DNA of 64,000 nt, taken from positions 310,001-374,000 of the forward strand of contig NC_012993.1 of the NCBI RefSeq assembly GCF_000026365.1. The letters are read 5' to 3'. Positions within the stretch are counted from its first letter, which is position 1, and each line of letters begins with the position of its first letter. The notes below the pieces were generated by a model. It saw only the letters and a program-made list of their open reading frames with translations, ran no database searches and was not told where the DNA came from. Positions 20,261-29,700 of the stretch are shown here, in pieces. Source of the DNA: Zygosaccharomyces rouxii (Eukaryota > Ascomycota > Saccharomycetes > Saccharomycetales > Saccharomycetaceae). The position numbers and the translations under genes are program-made.

Positions 20261-22090
20261 ATGACTACTAAGGAAGAGACAAGGGCTCTGCATACACCAC
20301 CAATGTCAAATACTAAATTCGATACTACACAGTCCATTAAGGAGTCATATAGGCCTCAGTCGGGTGTTACGCAGGAAGATTCGAATGAAGGCCAAGGTAA
20401 CGGTAATAGTGGTAGTCAAAGCCACTGTCATAACCATGTTGAGTTGAGCAAAGAGGACATAGATCGGGAGGTCAACAGTATAGAACAGTTACCTGTAGAA
20501 CTTTCCAAATTGATCGATCTGTTCATCAACGATTTGAAACAACCCAAATATGTCAAACCCTTAACTATTATACAACTGTCCTCACTATTTCAGAATTTCT
20601 ACATCAAGTTTGATAAGGCTTCATTTCAGTACTTGAGTACAAGTCACAGTAATAGTAACGGTACTAGCAATGGCAACGGTGGGAATAATAACAACGGTAA
20701 CACAGACACTAATAACAGTAATAATGTCAATGGGAATAATAATAACTTAAATGGAAACGGAAATGGAAATGGAAACAGTAATGATAGTCAACCAGCATTT
20801 TTAGTAGCAAGAGAAACTTTAAGTAGTGGATTAAGCGGGATATTTGCAAGAAGTAGAAGTGGTAGTGGCAGTTCTTTGAGAAGGGGTAGAAGATCATCAT
20901 CATTATTTAGTGTGGATTCTAATAATGTACAACCACTCTTATCACCAGAGGAAATCCAGAAACAATTAAGAACTAACGAATTGAACAATTATAAGATTGA
21001 TAAATTTATGTCATTATGCGAAAGGGAAGTGTTCAGAAGAATTTTAGAGGTTGGCACATCGGTTGCAAGCCCTTCCAAAGAGGAATTGGTCACTAGATCC
21101 AACCATCAAAAGAAAACTTTTAACGTTTCCAGTTTATTTAGAAACAGCCCTGAATTTATCGAATTCGACAAAGTATTATACGAAAAATTGCATGCATTAT
21201 CCACTATGGCTACTCAAAATAAAATTGATCTGGTGGAATTTTTAAGGTTACCAATAGGTAAAAATCCTGACTTAGAAAGTCAAGAGGGATTCGATGGAGC
21301 CAAAGAATTATTAACCAATTTGGTCTCACATACAATTGCTCCTTGTGAAAAAATTGCGGTTATCCTGAAAATCCATGAATCAATGATGTTTTCACAGGAA
21401 ATGTGTAATGATGATTTTCTATCCATGTTGGTTTACTATATCATCAAAGTTTGCCCCAAGAACATTTTCCTAAATGCACAATTCATTAAGCTGTTCAGAA
21501 ATAAAAAGAAATTGGTTCAACAAGAGATGTATGCATTAACTAATTTCGAGGCAGCATTAGTATTCGTGGAAGGTTTGACTTTTACCGATTTCATACCAAG
21601 TTCACAGGAAAAATTGACTAATTCTGAGAAGGACATCTTACAAACGCCAGTCAGTAACAAAATAAGTTTACCGAGTCCATTGAAAAATAGCGGAGCTGTT
21701 AATGTGGACGTTACATTGCATGAAACACACCCTGAAGCCATGAGATCAAATTCCTATGATGGATTTAAATATGCATTTGACACTTCGTTGAAAAACATCT
21801 TTGGTAAGATAAGATCATACACACCGCCGGTACAGCCGATTAATTTACCTAGAAGCAGTTCAACTCTATCGCTAGAGGCAGATAAAAAAATATCAACCAG
21901 CCCCACAAGGGCTGCTGTCGGTTCACAACCGGTAACAGCAACACCATCATCGTCAACAACAACGACAGCGACAGCGACAGCGACACAATTACCTGAAGTT
22001 TGGAAAAAATATAAGGATCGTAAATTTGAGGATTTAAAAGTGTCAGATATGAAGGAAATTTTTGAAATTTATCAAAAACTTATGGGCTAG
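20261..22090 (+). CDS. MUK1: VPS9-domain guanine nucleotide exchange factor Muk1
   Basis: 609 residues from ATG 20261 (MTTKEETRALH); the frame can be read from TTG 20246. The length is almost that of S. cerevisiae Muk1 (612). An Asn/Gly/Ser-rich insertion covers about residues 130-175, and a basic Ser-rich patch (RSGSGSSLRRGRRSSSLF) lies near 200. The VPS9-type helical core is at about 290-450 (PCEKIAVILKIHESMMF, DDFLSMLVYYIIKVCPKNIFLNAQFIKLF). Such domains activate Rab5-type GTPases (Vps21, Ypt52, Ypt53) on endosomes. Order YPL071C-MUK1-BTS1 is conserved with S. cerevisiae (YPL071C, YPL070W, YPL069C). It is convergent with BTS1, 83 bp away. Confidence 0.93.
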   Translation: MTTKEETRALHTPPMSNTKFDTTQSIKESYRPQSGVTQEDSNEGQGNGNSGSQSHCHNHVELSKEDIDREVNSIEQLPVELSKLIDLFINDLKQPKYVKPLTIIQLSSLFQNFYIKFDKASFQYLSTSHSNSNGTSNGNGGNNNNGNTDTNNSNNVNGNNNNLNGNGNGNGNSNDSQPAFLVARETLSSGLSGIFARSRSGSGSSLRRGRRSSSLFSVDSNNVQPLLSPEEIQKQLRTNELNNYKIDKFMSLCEREVFRRILEVGTSVASPSKEELVTRSNHQKKTFNVSSLFRNSPEFIEFDKVLYEKLHALSTMATQNKIDLVEFLRLPIGKNPDLESQEGFDGAKELLTNLVSHTIAPCEKIAVILKIHESMMFSQEMCNDDFLSMLVYYIIKVCPKNIFLNAQFIKLFRNKKKLVQQEMYALTNFEAALVFVEGLTFTDFIPSSQEKLTNSEKDILQTPVSNKISLPSPLKNSGAVNVDVTLHETHPEAMRSNSYDGFKYAFDTSLKNIFGKIRSYTPPVQPINLPRSSSTLSLEADKKISTSPTRAAVGSQPVTATPSSSTTTTATATATQLPEVWKKYKDRKFEDLKVSDMKEIFEIYQKLMG

Positions 22091-22173
22091 ATATCTTCAT
22101 AGTACTCATCTATGATATAGAATGTATGAGTCAGAAAGAAAAAAAATAAATCAAGCTAATTATAAGTTATAAA

Positions 22174-23142
22174 TTATCTAGTTGAAAGGTAATCTACTAC
22201 AGACATTAGTTTGTTCGATGCATCTGGGAAATTTTTTCTTGGGATATAATTCTCTGATTTAGCCAATTTTGAGAGTTCCTCGAGCTTTTCCCAAGTGTAC
22301 TCTAGGGAGTGACTTTCGTTATTAAGGTAGTCTAATGCCCTTTTTTTCAGTTCAACATCATCTGTTCGTAACCGTAGAACGTCTTGCAAAATAGTTTCGT
22401 TTTGAGATTGACCATATTTCAAGCCGTGGATAATCGGGAAAGATAGTTTACCTTCAGAAATATCTTCTGCTAAACCCTTATTAGCTATCATTTGTTCATT
22501 CGAAAGATTTTGATAATCATCGCGAATTTGATAAATTATTCCCAAAAGGTTGCTCAGCGGTACTAATGAATGCGGTAATTCTACATCGGTCAGCAATTCC
22601 ATGATTCTAACCGTTAATCTAAATAAGCCACCAGTCTTGTTCATCACCATATTATAGTACGTCGCTTCATCTGGTATAAACTGCAATAAATTATCCCGCC
22701 AGTAAATATCTAAACCTTGGCCTCTATGCAAATTAATCATTTCCTGATTGAAGATAACCATTAAATCGTGTAACAGAATTTTGTCATCACCAGAAATCGT
22801 TTGCAGAATTTCCATAGCTTTAAAATACATGTAATTTGCAGCATTTATCGTTAGCGGAACTCCAAACAACGTATGTGAAGTCGGTATGCCTCTTCTTGTA
22901 GCGGAGCTATCTTCAATGTCATCTATTAATAAGCTTGCATTGTGTAAGATGGCCACTAACGTTGAGATTTGATTGGTCTTCTCAATTGGTATTTGATATA
23001 TTTCGTTAAACACATTAATCAATTTTGATCTAAAACTTTTACCTGGTTTTGATACAATGTAATCGTATGGCTCTACAATAGCAGTTTCATCACGGTCATC
23101 CCATATTGGTGATTGCTTAACCAACTTTTCAACATCCATCAT
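22174..23142 (-). CDS. BTS1: Geranylgeranyl diphosphate synthase
   Basis: 322 residues. A trans-prenyltransferase that condenses farnesyl diphosphate with isopentenyl diphosphate to make the C20 donor for Rab and Rho geranylgeranylation. The first aspartate-rich motif is IDDIED (D74, D75, D78) and the second is QIRDDYQN near residue 210. LHRGQGLDIYWRD, MVMNKTGGLFRL and AEDISEGKLSFPI are all characteristic of GGPP synthases. Two ATGs are adjacent at the start (23140-23142 and 23137-23139); I used the first. It is divergent from DER1 with a short 155-bp shared promoter. S. cerevisiae Bts1 is 335 residues. Confidence 0.96.
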   Translation of the reverse strand: MMDVEKLVKQSPIWDDRDETAIVEPYDYIVSKPGKSFRSKLINVFNEIYQIPIEKTNQISTLVAILHNASLLIDDIEDSSATRRGIPTSHTLFGVPLTINAANYMYFKAMEILQTISGDDKILLHDLMVIFNQEMINLHRGQGLDIYWRDNLLQFIPDEATYYNMVMNKTGGLFRLTVRIMELLTDVELPHSLVPLSNLLGIIYQIRDDYQNLSNEQMIANKGLAEDISEGKLSFPIIHGLKYGQSQNETILQDVLRLRTDDVELKKRALDYLNNESHSLEYTWEKLEELSKLAKSENYIPRKNFPDASNKLMSVVDYLSTR

Positions 23143-23297
23143 TAGTGTTATTACGCCGACAGTCCTATATATTAAATCTGCGAGTCACAAGTAAAGATCA
23201 TTGAACAGTTAATACAAAATACACTATTTCAAAGAAAAGAAGATTCAAGGTATTTGGTGATAAGGGAAAAGGAAGGAAGGAAGAAAAGGGTAAAAGA

Positions 23298-23930
23298 ATG
23301 GATGCAGTTCTTCTAAATCTCGTTGGTGATGTGCCTATAGTTACCAAAGTATGGGCAATAGGATGCGTTGGACTTTCACTGCTTGCGAGTACCCATACTA
23401 TTGATGCAACAAAGATGATCTACGATTTCGACCTAGTGTTTAAGAAGGGACAGTACGAAAGGATAATCTATTCACTATTTTACTATGGGCCACTCAAATG
23501 GACATCTGTCCTAGATATATTCTTGACTGTAAGCCGTTTGACAGAATTGGAAAATTCATTTCCAAACAAGAGAAGGTACTGTTGGATGATATCAATGCTC
23601 CTCATGGTAGTAATAGCCATGAGTAGTGTGGCACAACCAATCACTAGTCTTGGTGCCATATTACTTGATAATTTAATCTACTATCAAATGAGAAAGAATG
23701 AACGTATGATGAATGAAAGGTTTGTTGGCGGGTTAAACATTTCACCACTCATAGTTCCACTATACACGAATGCAGAACTGCTGTTCGTTTACAAGTTATC
23801 ATGGTTGCAGGTCGCCATGAATATAATCCCTGCGCATCTAATCTATTACTGCGATGATGTAGTACACAAACTGTACGAAATAGATCTTTGTCAAACTCCT
23901 TATGATTATATAGTGAATAGGTACTTTTAG
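23298..23930 (+). CDS. DER1: ER-associated degradation protein Derlin Der1
   Basis: 210 residues, nearly the length of S. cerevisiae Der1 (211). It is a polytopic ER membrane protein related to rhomboids without protease activity and acts with the Hrd1 ligase in retrotranslocation of misfolded lumenal proteins. Hydrophobic segments are at about 14-34, 94-112, 113-131 and 165-185. The conserved N-terminal features (Trp-Ala-Ile-Gly early, FGPLKWTS-like YYGPLKWTSVLDIF) are present. Position near BEM1 matches YBR200W-YBR201W. Its stop overlaps the end of the convergent small gene by 4 bp. Confidence 0.93.
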   Translation: MDAVLLNLVGDVPIVTKVWAIGCVGLSLLASTHTIDATKMIYDFDLVFKKGQYERIIYSLFYYGPLKWTSVLDIFLTVSRLTELENSFPNKRRYCWMISMLLMVVIAMSSVAQPITSLGAILLDNLIYYQMRKNERMMNERFVGGLNISPLIVPLYTNAELLFVYKLSWLQVAMNIIPAHLIYYCDDVVHKLYEIDLCQTPYDYIVNRYF

Positions 23931-24217
23931 ATGTACAATGGAACGTTTCTAAAGTCACGATTTGCGTTTTTCGAAGGCCATTTGAAGTGTGGGCCCTTGA
24001 GTGATTCTTGGCCATGCCTCATTACATCCTTATTGATTTCCAATGGTTCCCATGATGGCGGCGGTACAAGGGCATCGTCATCGTTATTACTGCGCGAGCA
24101 TCGCAGCAGGTTTCTTATATAATGCAAATCCTTCTCTATATCTTGTAGAATCTTTGCATCGTTTGGGTTCGATGCTGATAAGCGTTTCAATTCTATTTGC
24201 AACTGATCTATTTCCAT
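23927..24217 (-). CDS. Small conserved-looking protein of unknown function
   Basis: 96 residues with a proper ATG at 24215-24217. The N-terminal half is a helix or coiled coil (MEIDQLQIELKRL, ILQDIEKDLHYIRNLLR); the C-terminal half has VPPPSWEPLEINKDVMRHG and ends PLYI. I recognise no domain. By position, facing DER1, it could correspond to the small S. cerevisiae YBR201C-A; YPL068C is the other candidate for this slot. It starts only 20 bp after the stop of the upstream same-strand gene, so its promoter must lie inside that gene, or the two share a transcript. Codon use and composition look coding rather than random. Confidence 0.6.
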   Translation of the reverse strand: MEIDQLQIELKRLSASNPNDAKILQDIEKDLHYIRNLLRCSRSNNDDDALVPPPSWEPLEINKDVMRHGQESLKGPHFKWPSKNANRDFRNVPLYI

Positions 24218-24237
24218 TTTCCTTTTTTGTTCCCTTC

Positions 24238-24801
24238 CTAATACTCTATATATGGTTTTAGCTGATCTGATAAAATTTTATTAGCTATGGATTCATCTGA
24301 ATGCAAAAGCAGATGAATGTGAGAGATTGCCTTGACACTTTGCAAATTGCTGTAGTTGATGAAGAACAGATAGTCTTGAGGATCCAGACGATAATGTATC
24401 TCTAAGTTGTATTTCAGAAAGTTTGATATTTTATTGTAGACTTCATTTTGTATTGTCTCGGAGTTTTCACCATACAAAGGCAACGAAACCTTCGACCATA
24501 TTAGAAGATGATGAACACCGGATTCAAAATCGTAGGGAAAATCGTTTACCGTAGTTTTAAACCACTTGCTCGAGCTAAACACAGCATCGACCTTTTGTGC
24601 AGGGTTGGGGAATTTTACAGTATTTAGCTCAATAATTTCTTGTGGATCCCATCCCAGTTTACCACAAACATCTATTGAAATGTCTCCAGTCAACGTCTGC
24701 TTATGCTTGCGATACTTCTCGGTACCTTCAGGTGAACGCTTTAGCAGTTCAAGACGTCCACTGCCTACATAAGATCTTGCCTCTTGCCATAGAATAGTCA
24801 T
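24238..24801 (-). CDS. DUF3605 family protein, YPL067C-like
   Basis: 187 residues from the ATG at 24799-24801 (MTILWQEARSYVGSGRLELL). The frame reads upstream to a TTG at 24855 but the family starts at this Met. The conserved pattern of the DUF3605 family is visible: an N-terminal helix with R-S-P-E, a GWDP-EIIELN segment, the long strand HHLLIWSKVSLP, and FFINYSNLQSVKAISHIHLLL with its conserved H-H-L near the end. Molecular function is not known to me. The S. cerevisiae counterpart is YPL067C (198 residues), the expected next gene after BTS1/YPL068C. It ends block 2. Confidence 0.85.
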   Translation of the reverse strand: MTILWQEARSYVGSGRLELLKRSPEGTEKYRKHKQTLTGDISIDVCGKLGWDPQEIIELNTVKFPNPAQKVDAVFSSSKWFKTTVNDFPYDFESGVHHLLIWSKVSLPLYGENSETIQNEVYNKISNFLKYNLEIHYRLDPQDYLFFINYSNLQSVKAISHIHLLLHSDESIANKILSDQLKPYIEY

Positions 24802-26285
24802 TATCGTATTCTTGCCTTTTCTTCTAAAGCTGACTACAGCATAACTTTTTGTCAAGTTGAACTTCTAAACAACAGAACAACATTAAAATAAAATATAAAA
24901 ACTGAAACTGAAATTAAATAAATAAGTAAAAATCTACGCCAACGTTTTCCGCTTCATAAAATCGAACAAACCAGCATCCGAAGCCATTTCTGGCAACCCA
25001 AATATCATCATATAATATAATATAACATAATATACTACAATTACGACTCCATCTCAAAAGATGCAGCGACGAGTTGATTTACCCTTCAGATAAGGACAGT
25101 CGTTCAGTATTTTCTGGGTCATATGGGCGGGCAGTGCGAAGGGGATAATTAGACCCAGTGTTAAATATGAGATATAAATCATGGACATCTTGTTGTTGGA
25201 AACCGGACGGAAATTTCTAGCTAACATTTTGAAAAAGGGATGAGGACAGCCGATAGCTTTCTATTGGTCTTAGTTCCGAAATCTTTCTTGGAACCATAGG
25301 ATCGTTAAGCTCATCCCTCTCTCCTTTATATAGCCGCCACAAGAATCGGATGAAGGAAATTGTGGGATATGGCGAGATATGGTGAGATATTGACTAAACG
25401 AGCGTGAGCAGAATGTAAACGAGCCCAACTGTTTTGAATATTTTTACGAGATCTCGTTTGGGAAATCGTGAGCGCGGTCACGTGATGTGTGGAGTGATTT
25501 TGCAAAGTAGTATGATAATGGTAGTCTATAGCGCATCTGGAAGCGTTTGTAAATAACGCGTAAGCAAAGCAGGACGCGTCATACCGGTGTCTTCTCAGTA
25601 TGATGTCCGGATTGCTAGAATGTAGATCATCTGTAGGGTAGTTCAATTGATCCGAGTGTCAGATCATAACCTCCGGGGTACTTAGAACATGCCGTACTAG
25701 CGATTATTTGCATGAATCAGCCAGAAGCATAATAGTATCATATTCACTTGACTGAGTATTACATAGGCCGTACCGGTTGACTTTCATTCTCAGACCTTTG
25801 TCCGTTACATGACATGCGACAAAAAGACTCTTTAAGTCATAGCCATTGCCAAGAACTACATGCATGTACAGGAGACTCGAACTAATAGGGGTTCATATTC
25901 TCTAAGATGACAGTATATAAAGAGGCCTAAGACCCAGTTGACCTGAGACACAGATCAATTAAGGGGAACAAGTCTCATTCATGTTCTTCTTGCAAATAAT
26001 CGGACCTTTGTTCTGTCTTGAACTTAAATTACATGTGACTAAAAGACTCTGAGTCACAACCACAGCCAGTGACTACAGGCAAAAGATCCCAACGAAAGGG
26101 GATCTAAAATCCTCCAGGATGACAATGGTATATAAAGAGACCAATGACTCTGCTAGACCTGAGACATAGACCACTAAAAGAGAGTAAGCCTTGTATCATT
26201 CTCGCGAGTAAACGGACTTTGGCTCAATAAGAATGAGTGTTCTTGTGGTCGCCTCCATGCCGTATCTTAATCCATCAATTGGTTA
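24802..26285. other. Gene-poor breakpoint region left of tRNA-Glu
   Basis: About 1.5 kb without a convincing gene, at the junction of blocks 2 and 3. It starts with an AT-rich promoter-like stretch (to about 25040) and contains an LTR-like start (TGTTGGAAA at 25194) and an ACGCGT MCB-type hexamer (25574-25579). Two tandem LTR-like repeats (25793-26214) follow just upstream of the tRNA. A 106-codon frame at 25326-25646 on the minus strand starts at TTG and looks non-coding. Confidence 0.6.
25793..26214 (+). repeat. Two tandem diverged LTR-like units
   Basis: Units of about 210-215 bp: 25793-26002 and 26003-26214, with the next GACTTTG at 26215. Shared landmarks in the same order are GACCTTTG, TTACATG, AAAAGACTC, AGTCA, a TATA-type GTATATAAAGAG (25913 and 26128) and GACCTGAGACA (25940 and 26156). 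Between landmarks they have diverged. Position right upstream of a tRNA gene and the internal TATA box fit solo LTRs of a tRNA-targeted Ty element. No terminal repeats or target duplication could be fixed. Confidence 0.6.
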
Positions 26286-26357
26286 TCCGATGTAGTGTAA
26301 CGGCTATCACATCACGCTTTCACCGTGGAGACCGGGGTTCGACTCCCCGTATCGGAA
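26286..26357 (+). tRNA. tRNA-Glu (UUC)
   Basis: 72-nt cloverleaf without intron. The acceptor stem is TCCGATG with TATCGGA (one G-T pair), the anticodon loop CTTTCAC gives UUC, and the T-arm is GGGGTTCGACTCCCC. The internal A box is at about 26291-26303 and the B box GGTTCGACTCC at 26336-26346. The sequence is almost identical to the S. cerevisiae tRNA-Glu(UUC). Confidence 0.97.
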
Positions 26358-26739
26358 TTCTTTTTTTCCTACCTTGGCGACGCAGTCGCTGACGCGTAAA
26401 AGTTTTTTTTATGTCGTTACCCTGCTATATTACGTACTTAGCGACTAGATTATGGGGTTACCCGGACCGCTGTCGTAGAATTGAAACAAACAAAACACGT
26501 TTTCCGTTGTCCAAAGAATCGATCTGTGTGAAGACGTTGATCTGAAAACCAACAAACCTACATTTAAACCACAAGGCTAAAGGAAAAGAGAAACAAGGAG
26601 GAAGCTACAAACAAATCATTATTTTTTTTTTTTTTACCAAAGGACTGATTACTCGAAGTTCTTCCTTTTTTTTTCTTTCTTTTCTTCTCCTTTTCATACC
26701 ACCGCTTGCATTATAATATAATTACAATTACTACACAGA
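26358..26739. promoter_or_regulatory. MYO2 promoter with a Reb1-type site
   Basis: 382 bp between tRNA-Glu and MYO2. TTACCCG at 26458-26464 matches Reb1. T and pyrimidine tracts are at about 26624-26700, just before the ATG. Confidence 0.5.
26361..26367 (+). terminator. Pol III terminator of tRNA-Glu
   Basis: Run of seven T, four bases after the mature 3' end. Confidence 0.9.
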
Positions 26740-29700
26740 ATGTCTTTTGAAGTGGGGACAAGGTGTTGGTATCCTCATGATAAGGAAGGATGGATGGGAG
26801 GTGAAGTAACCAAACATGAATTCAATGATGGTAAACATCATCTGGAACTGACATTAGAAGATGGCAGTGTGATCCCCATAGTTACGAAGTCATTGGTGAA
26901 AGAAGGTAGTATCAGTAATGAAGATAGCAGTCAAAAGCTACCCCAATTGAGAAACCCCCCAATCTTAGAGGCAACAGAAGATTTAACTTCACTGTCGTAT
27001 CTAAATGAACCTGCTGTTTTACACGCCATAAAGCAACGTTATTCACAATTGAACATATACACTTATTCGGGTATAGTTTTAATTGCTACAAATCCGTTTG
27101 ATAGGGTAGACCAACTCTACAGTCAAGACATGATCCAGGCTTATGCTGGTAAGAGAAGAGGTGAATTGGAACCACATCTGTTTGCCATTGCTGAAGATGC
27201 ATATAGAATGATGAAAAATGATAAGAAAAATCAAACTATTGTTGTCAGTGGTGAATCCGGTGCTGGTAAAACGGTCTCAGCCAAGTACATTATGAGATAT
27301 TTTGCATCTGTCGAAGAGGAAAACTCTAATGCCATGGACAACGTACAGCATCAAGTGGAAATGTCAGAAACCGAACAAAGGATTCTGGCGACGAATCCAA
27401 TCATGGAAGCATTTGGTAATGCGAAGACCACCAGAAATGATAACTCTTCTAGATTTGGTAAATATTTGGAGATTCTTTTCGATAAGAACACTTCAATTAT
27501 TGGTGCTCGTATCAGAACTTACCTTTTGGAACGTTCACGTTTAGTTTATCAACCCAAGGTGGAAAGGAATTACCACATTTTTTACCAGTTACTTTCTGGA
27601 CTACCGCAAGAGGTTAAGAAGGAATTGCATTTGACCAGTGCGGAGGATTATACCTATATGAACCAAGGTGGTGAAACAGAAATTCCAGGTGTTGACGACG
27701 CACAGGAATATAAAACTACGGTGGATGCTCTGACTTTAGTCGGTGTAGATCAAGAGGTTCAGTCTCAGGTTTTCAAAATTTTAGCAGCACTTTTACATAT
27801 TGGTAACATTGAAATTAAAAAGACAAGAAACGATGCATCCCTCCCCTCTGATGAACCTAATTTGCAAATAGCATGTGACCTACTGGGAATAGATTCTTTC
27901 GAGTTTGCCAAATGGATCACCAAAAAGCAAATCAATACCAGATCTGAAAAAATTGTATCGAATTTGAACTATGCTCAAGCAGTAGTCGCCAGAGATTCTG
28001 TGGCCAAGTTTATCTACTCTGCACTTTTCGATTGGTTGGTGGAGAATATCAATACAGTGCTTTGTAATCCTGAAGTTAGTGATCAAGTGGAATCCTTCAT
28101 TGGTGTTTTAGATATTTATGGTTTTGAACATTTTGAGAAGAACTCCTTTGAACAATTTTGTATCAATTATGCCAATGAAAAATTACAACAAGAATTCAAC
28201 CAACATGTTTTCAAATTGGAACAAGAGGAGTATGTGAAAGAGGAGATCGAATGGTCATTTATTGAATTCAATGACAACCAACCTTGTATCGATTTGATTG
28301 AAAACAAATTGGGTATTTTATCGCTATTAGATGAAGAATCCAGATTACCTGCAGGATCCGATGAATCTTGGACTCAAAAATTGTATCAAACCCTAGATAA
28401 ACCACCTACCAATAAAGTTTTCTCAAAACCAAGATTCGGTCAAACCAAATTTGTTGTTAGCCATTATGCCCATGATGTTGCTTACGATGTGGAAGGTTTT
28501 ATTGAAAAGAATAGAGATACCGTTTCCGATGGTCATTTGGAAGTTCTAAAATCTACCAAGAGTGGAACTTTGCAAAGTATCTTGAAGAATCTGGAAGAAG
28601 CAGCCGCCAGACTGGAGGAGGCAAAGAAAGCCCAACAGGAACAAGCTCAAAAGAGGCCTGGTCCCGCTAGAACTGTGCAAAGGAAACCAACTTTGGGTTC
28701 AATGTTTAAACAATCCTTGATTGAATTAATGGATACCATCAATTCCACTAATGTTCACTATATCCGCTGTATAAAGCCCAATAGTGAAAAGGAACCTTGG
28801 AAATTTGATAATTTGATGGTTCTTTCACAACTGAGAGCATGTGGTGTTTTGGAGACCATTAGAATTTCATGTGCTGGGTTCCCCTCTAGATGGACTTTCA
28901 GTGAATTCGTTCTGAGGTACTACCTTTTGATACCTTCTAATGAATGGTCTAAGATTCTAGGCTCAGAGGGTCCTACAGAGGGTAGTGTCGTGCAAATATG
29001 TAAAATGATCCTCGATGCTACAGTGACGGACAGCGACAAGTACCAGATCGGTAACACTAAAATCTTTTTCAAAGCCGGTATGTTAGCATACTTTGAAAAA
29101 CTAAGATCTGACAAGATCCGTACCTCCAGTGTTTTGATCCAAAAGAACATTAGAGCCAAGTATCAACGTAAGCAATATTTGGCTACACAACGTTCACTGA
29201 GAATGTTAGGTGCTCATGCCTATGGTCTCATCGTGCGTCATAGAGTTCAGGATAAATTCATGACCAAGGCCGCCGTCATGGTACAAACATTGCATAGGGC
29301 TAAGGTTGTTAGGGAGCGTATTTCGTCTATCTTAGATTCTGTTGTTAGAATCCAATTTTTGGTGAAGAGACAATTGTCTGCTAGAGAAAGGAAGGCTACA
29401 TATGAATCCAACGCTGCTCTCGCCATTCAGAGTAGAATCAGATCTTTCCAACCACGTAAGAAATATAACAATAATAAGAGGGATGTGGTTAAAGTACAAG
29501 CTTTGGTGAGAAGAAGATCTGCTATGGCCAAGTTGCAGACATTGAAATCAGAGGCTAAATCTGTTAATCATTTACAAGAGGTCAGTTACCAATTGGAAAA
29601 CAAAGTGATAGAGTTGACTCAAAATTTAGCATCCAAGGTGAAGGCCAACAAAGAAATGACCGCACGTATTGCAGAATTGCAAGCTGCATTAGCTGCATCT

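Noticed and set aside
25326..25646. 106-residue minus-strand frame in the breakpoint region
   Set aside because: Starts at TTG, His/Thr/Ser-rich without a recognisable motif, and overlaps the possible LTR fragment. Likely chance.
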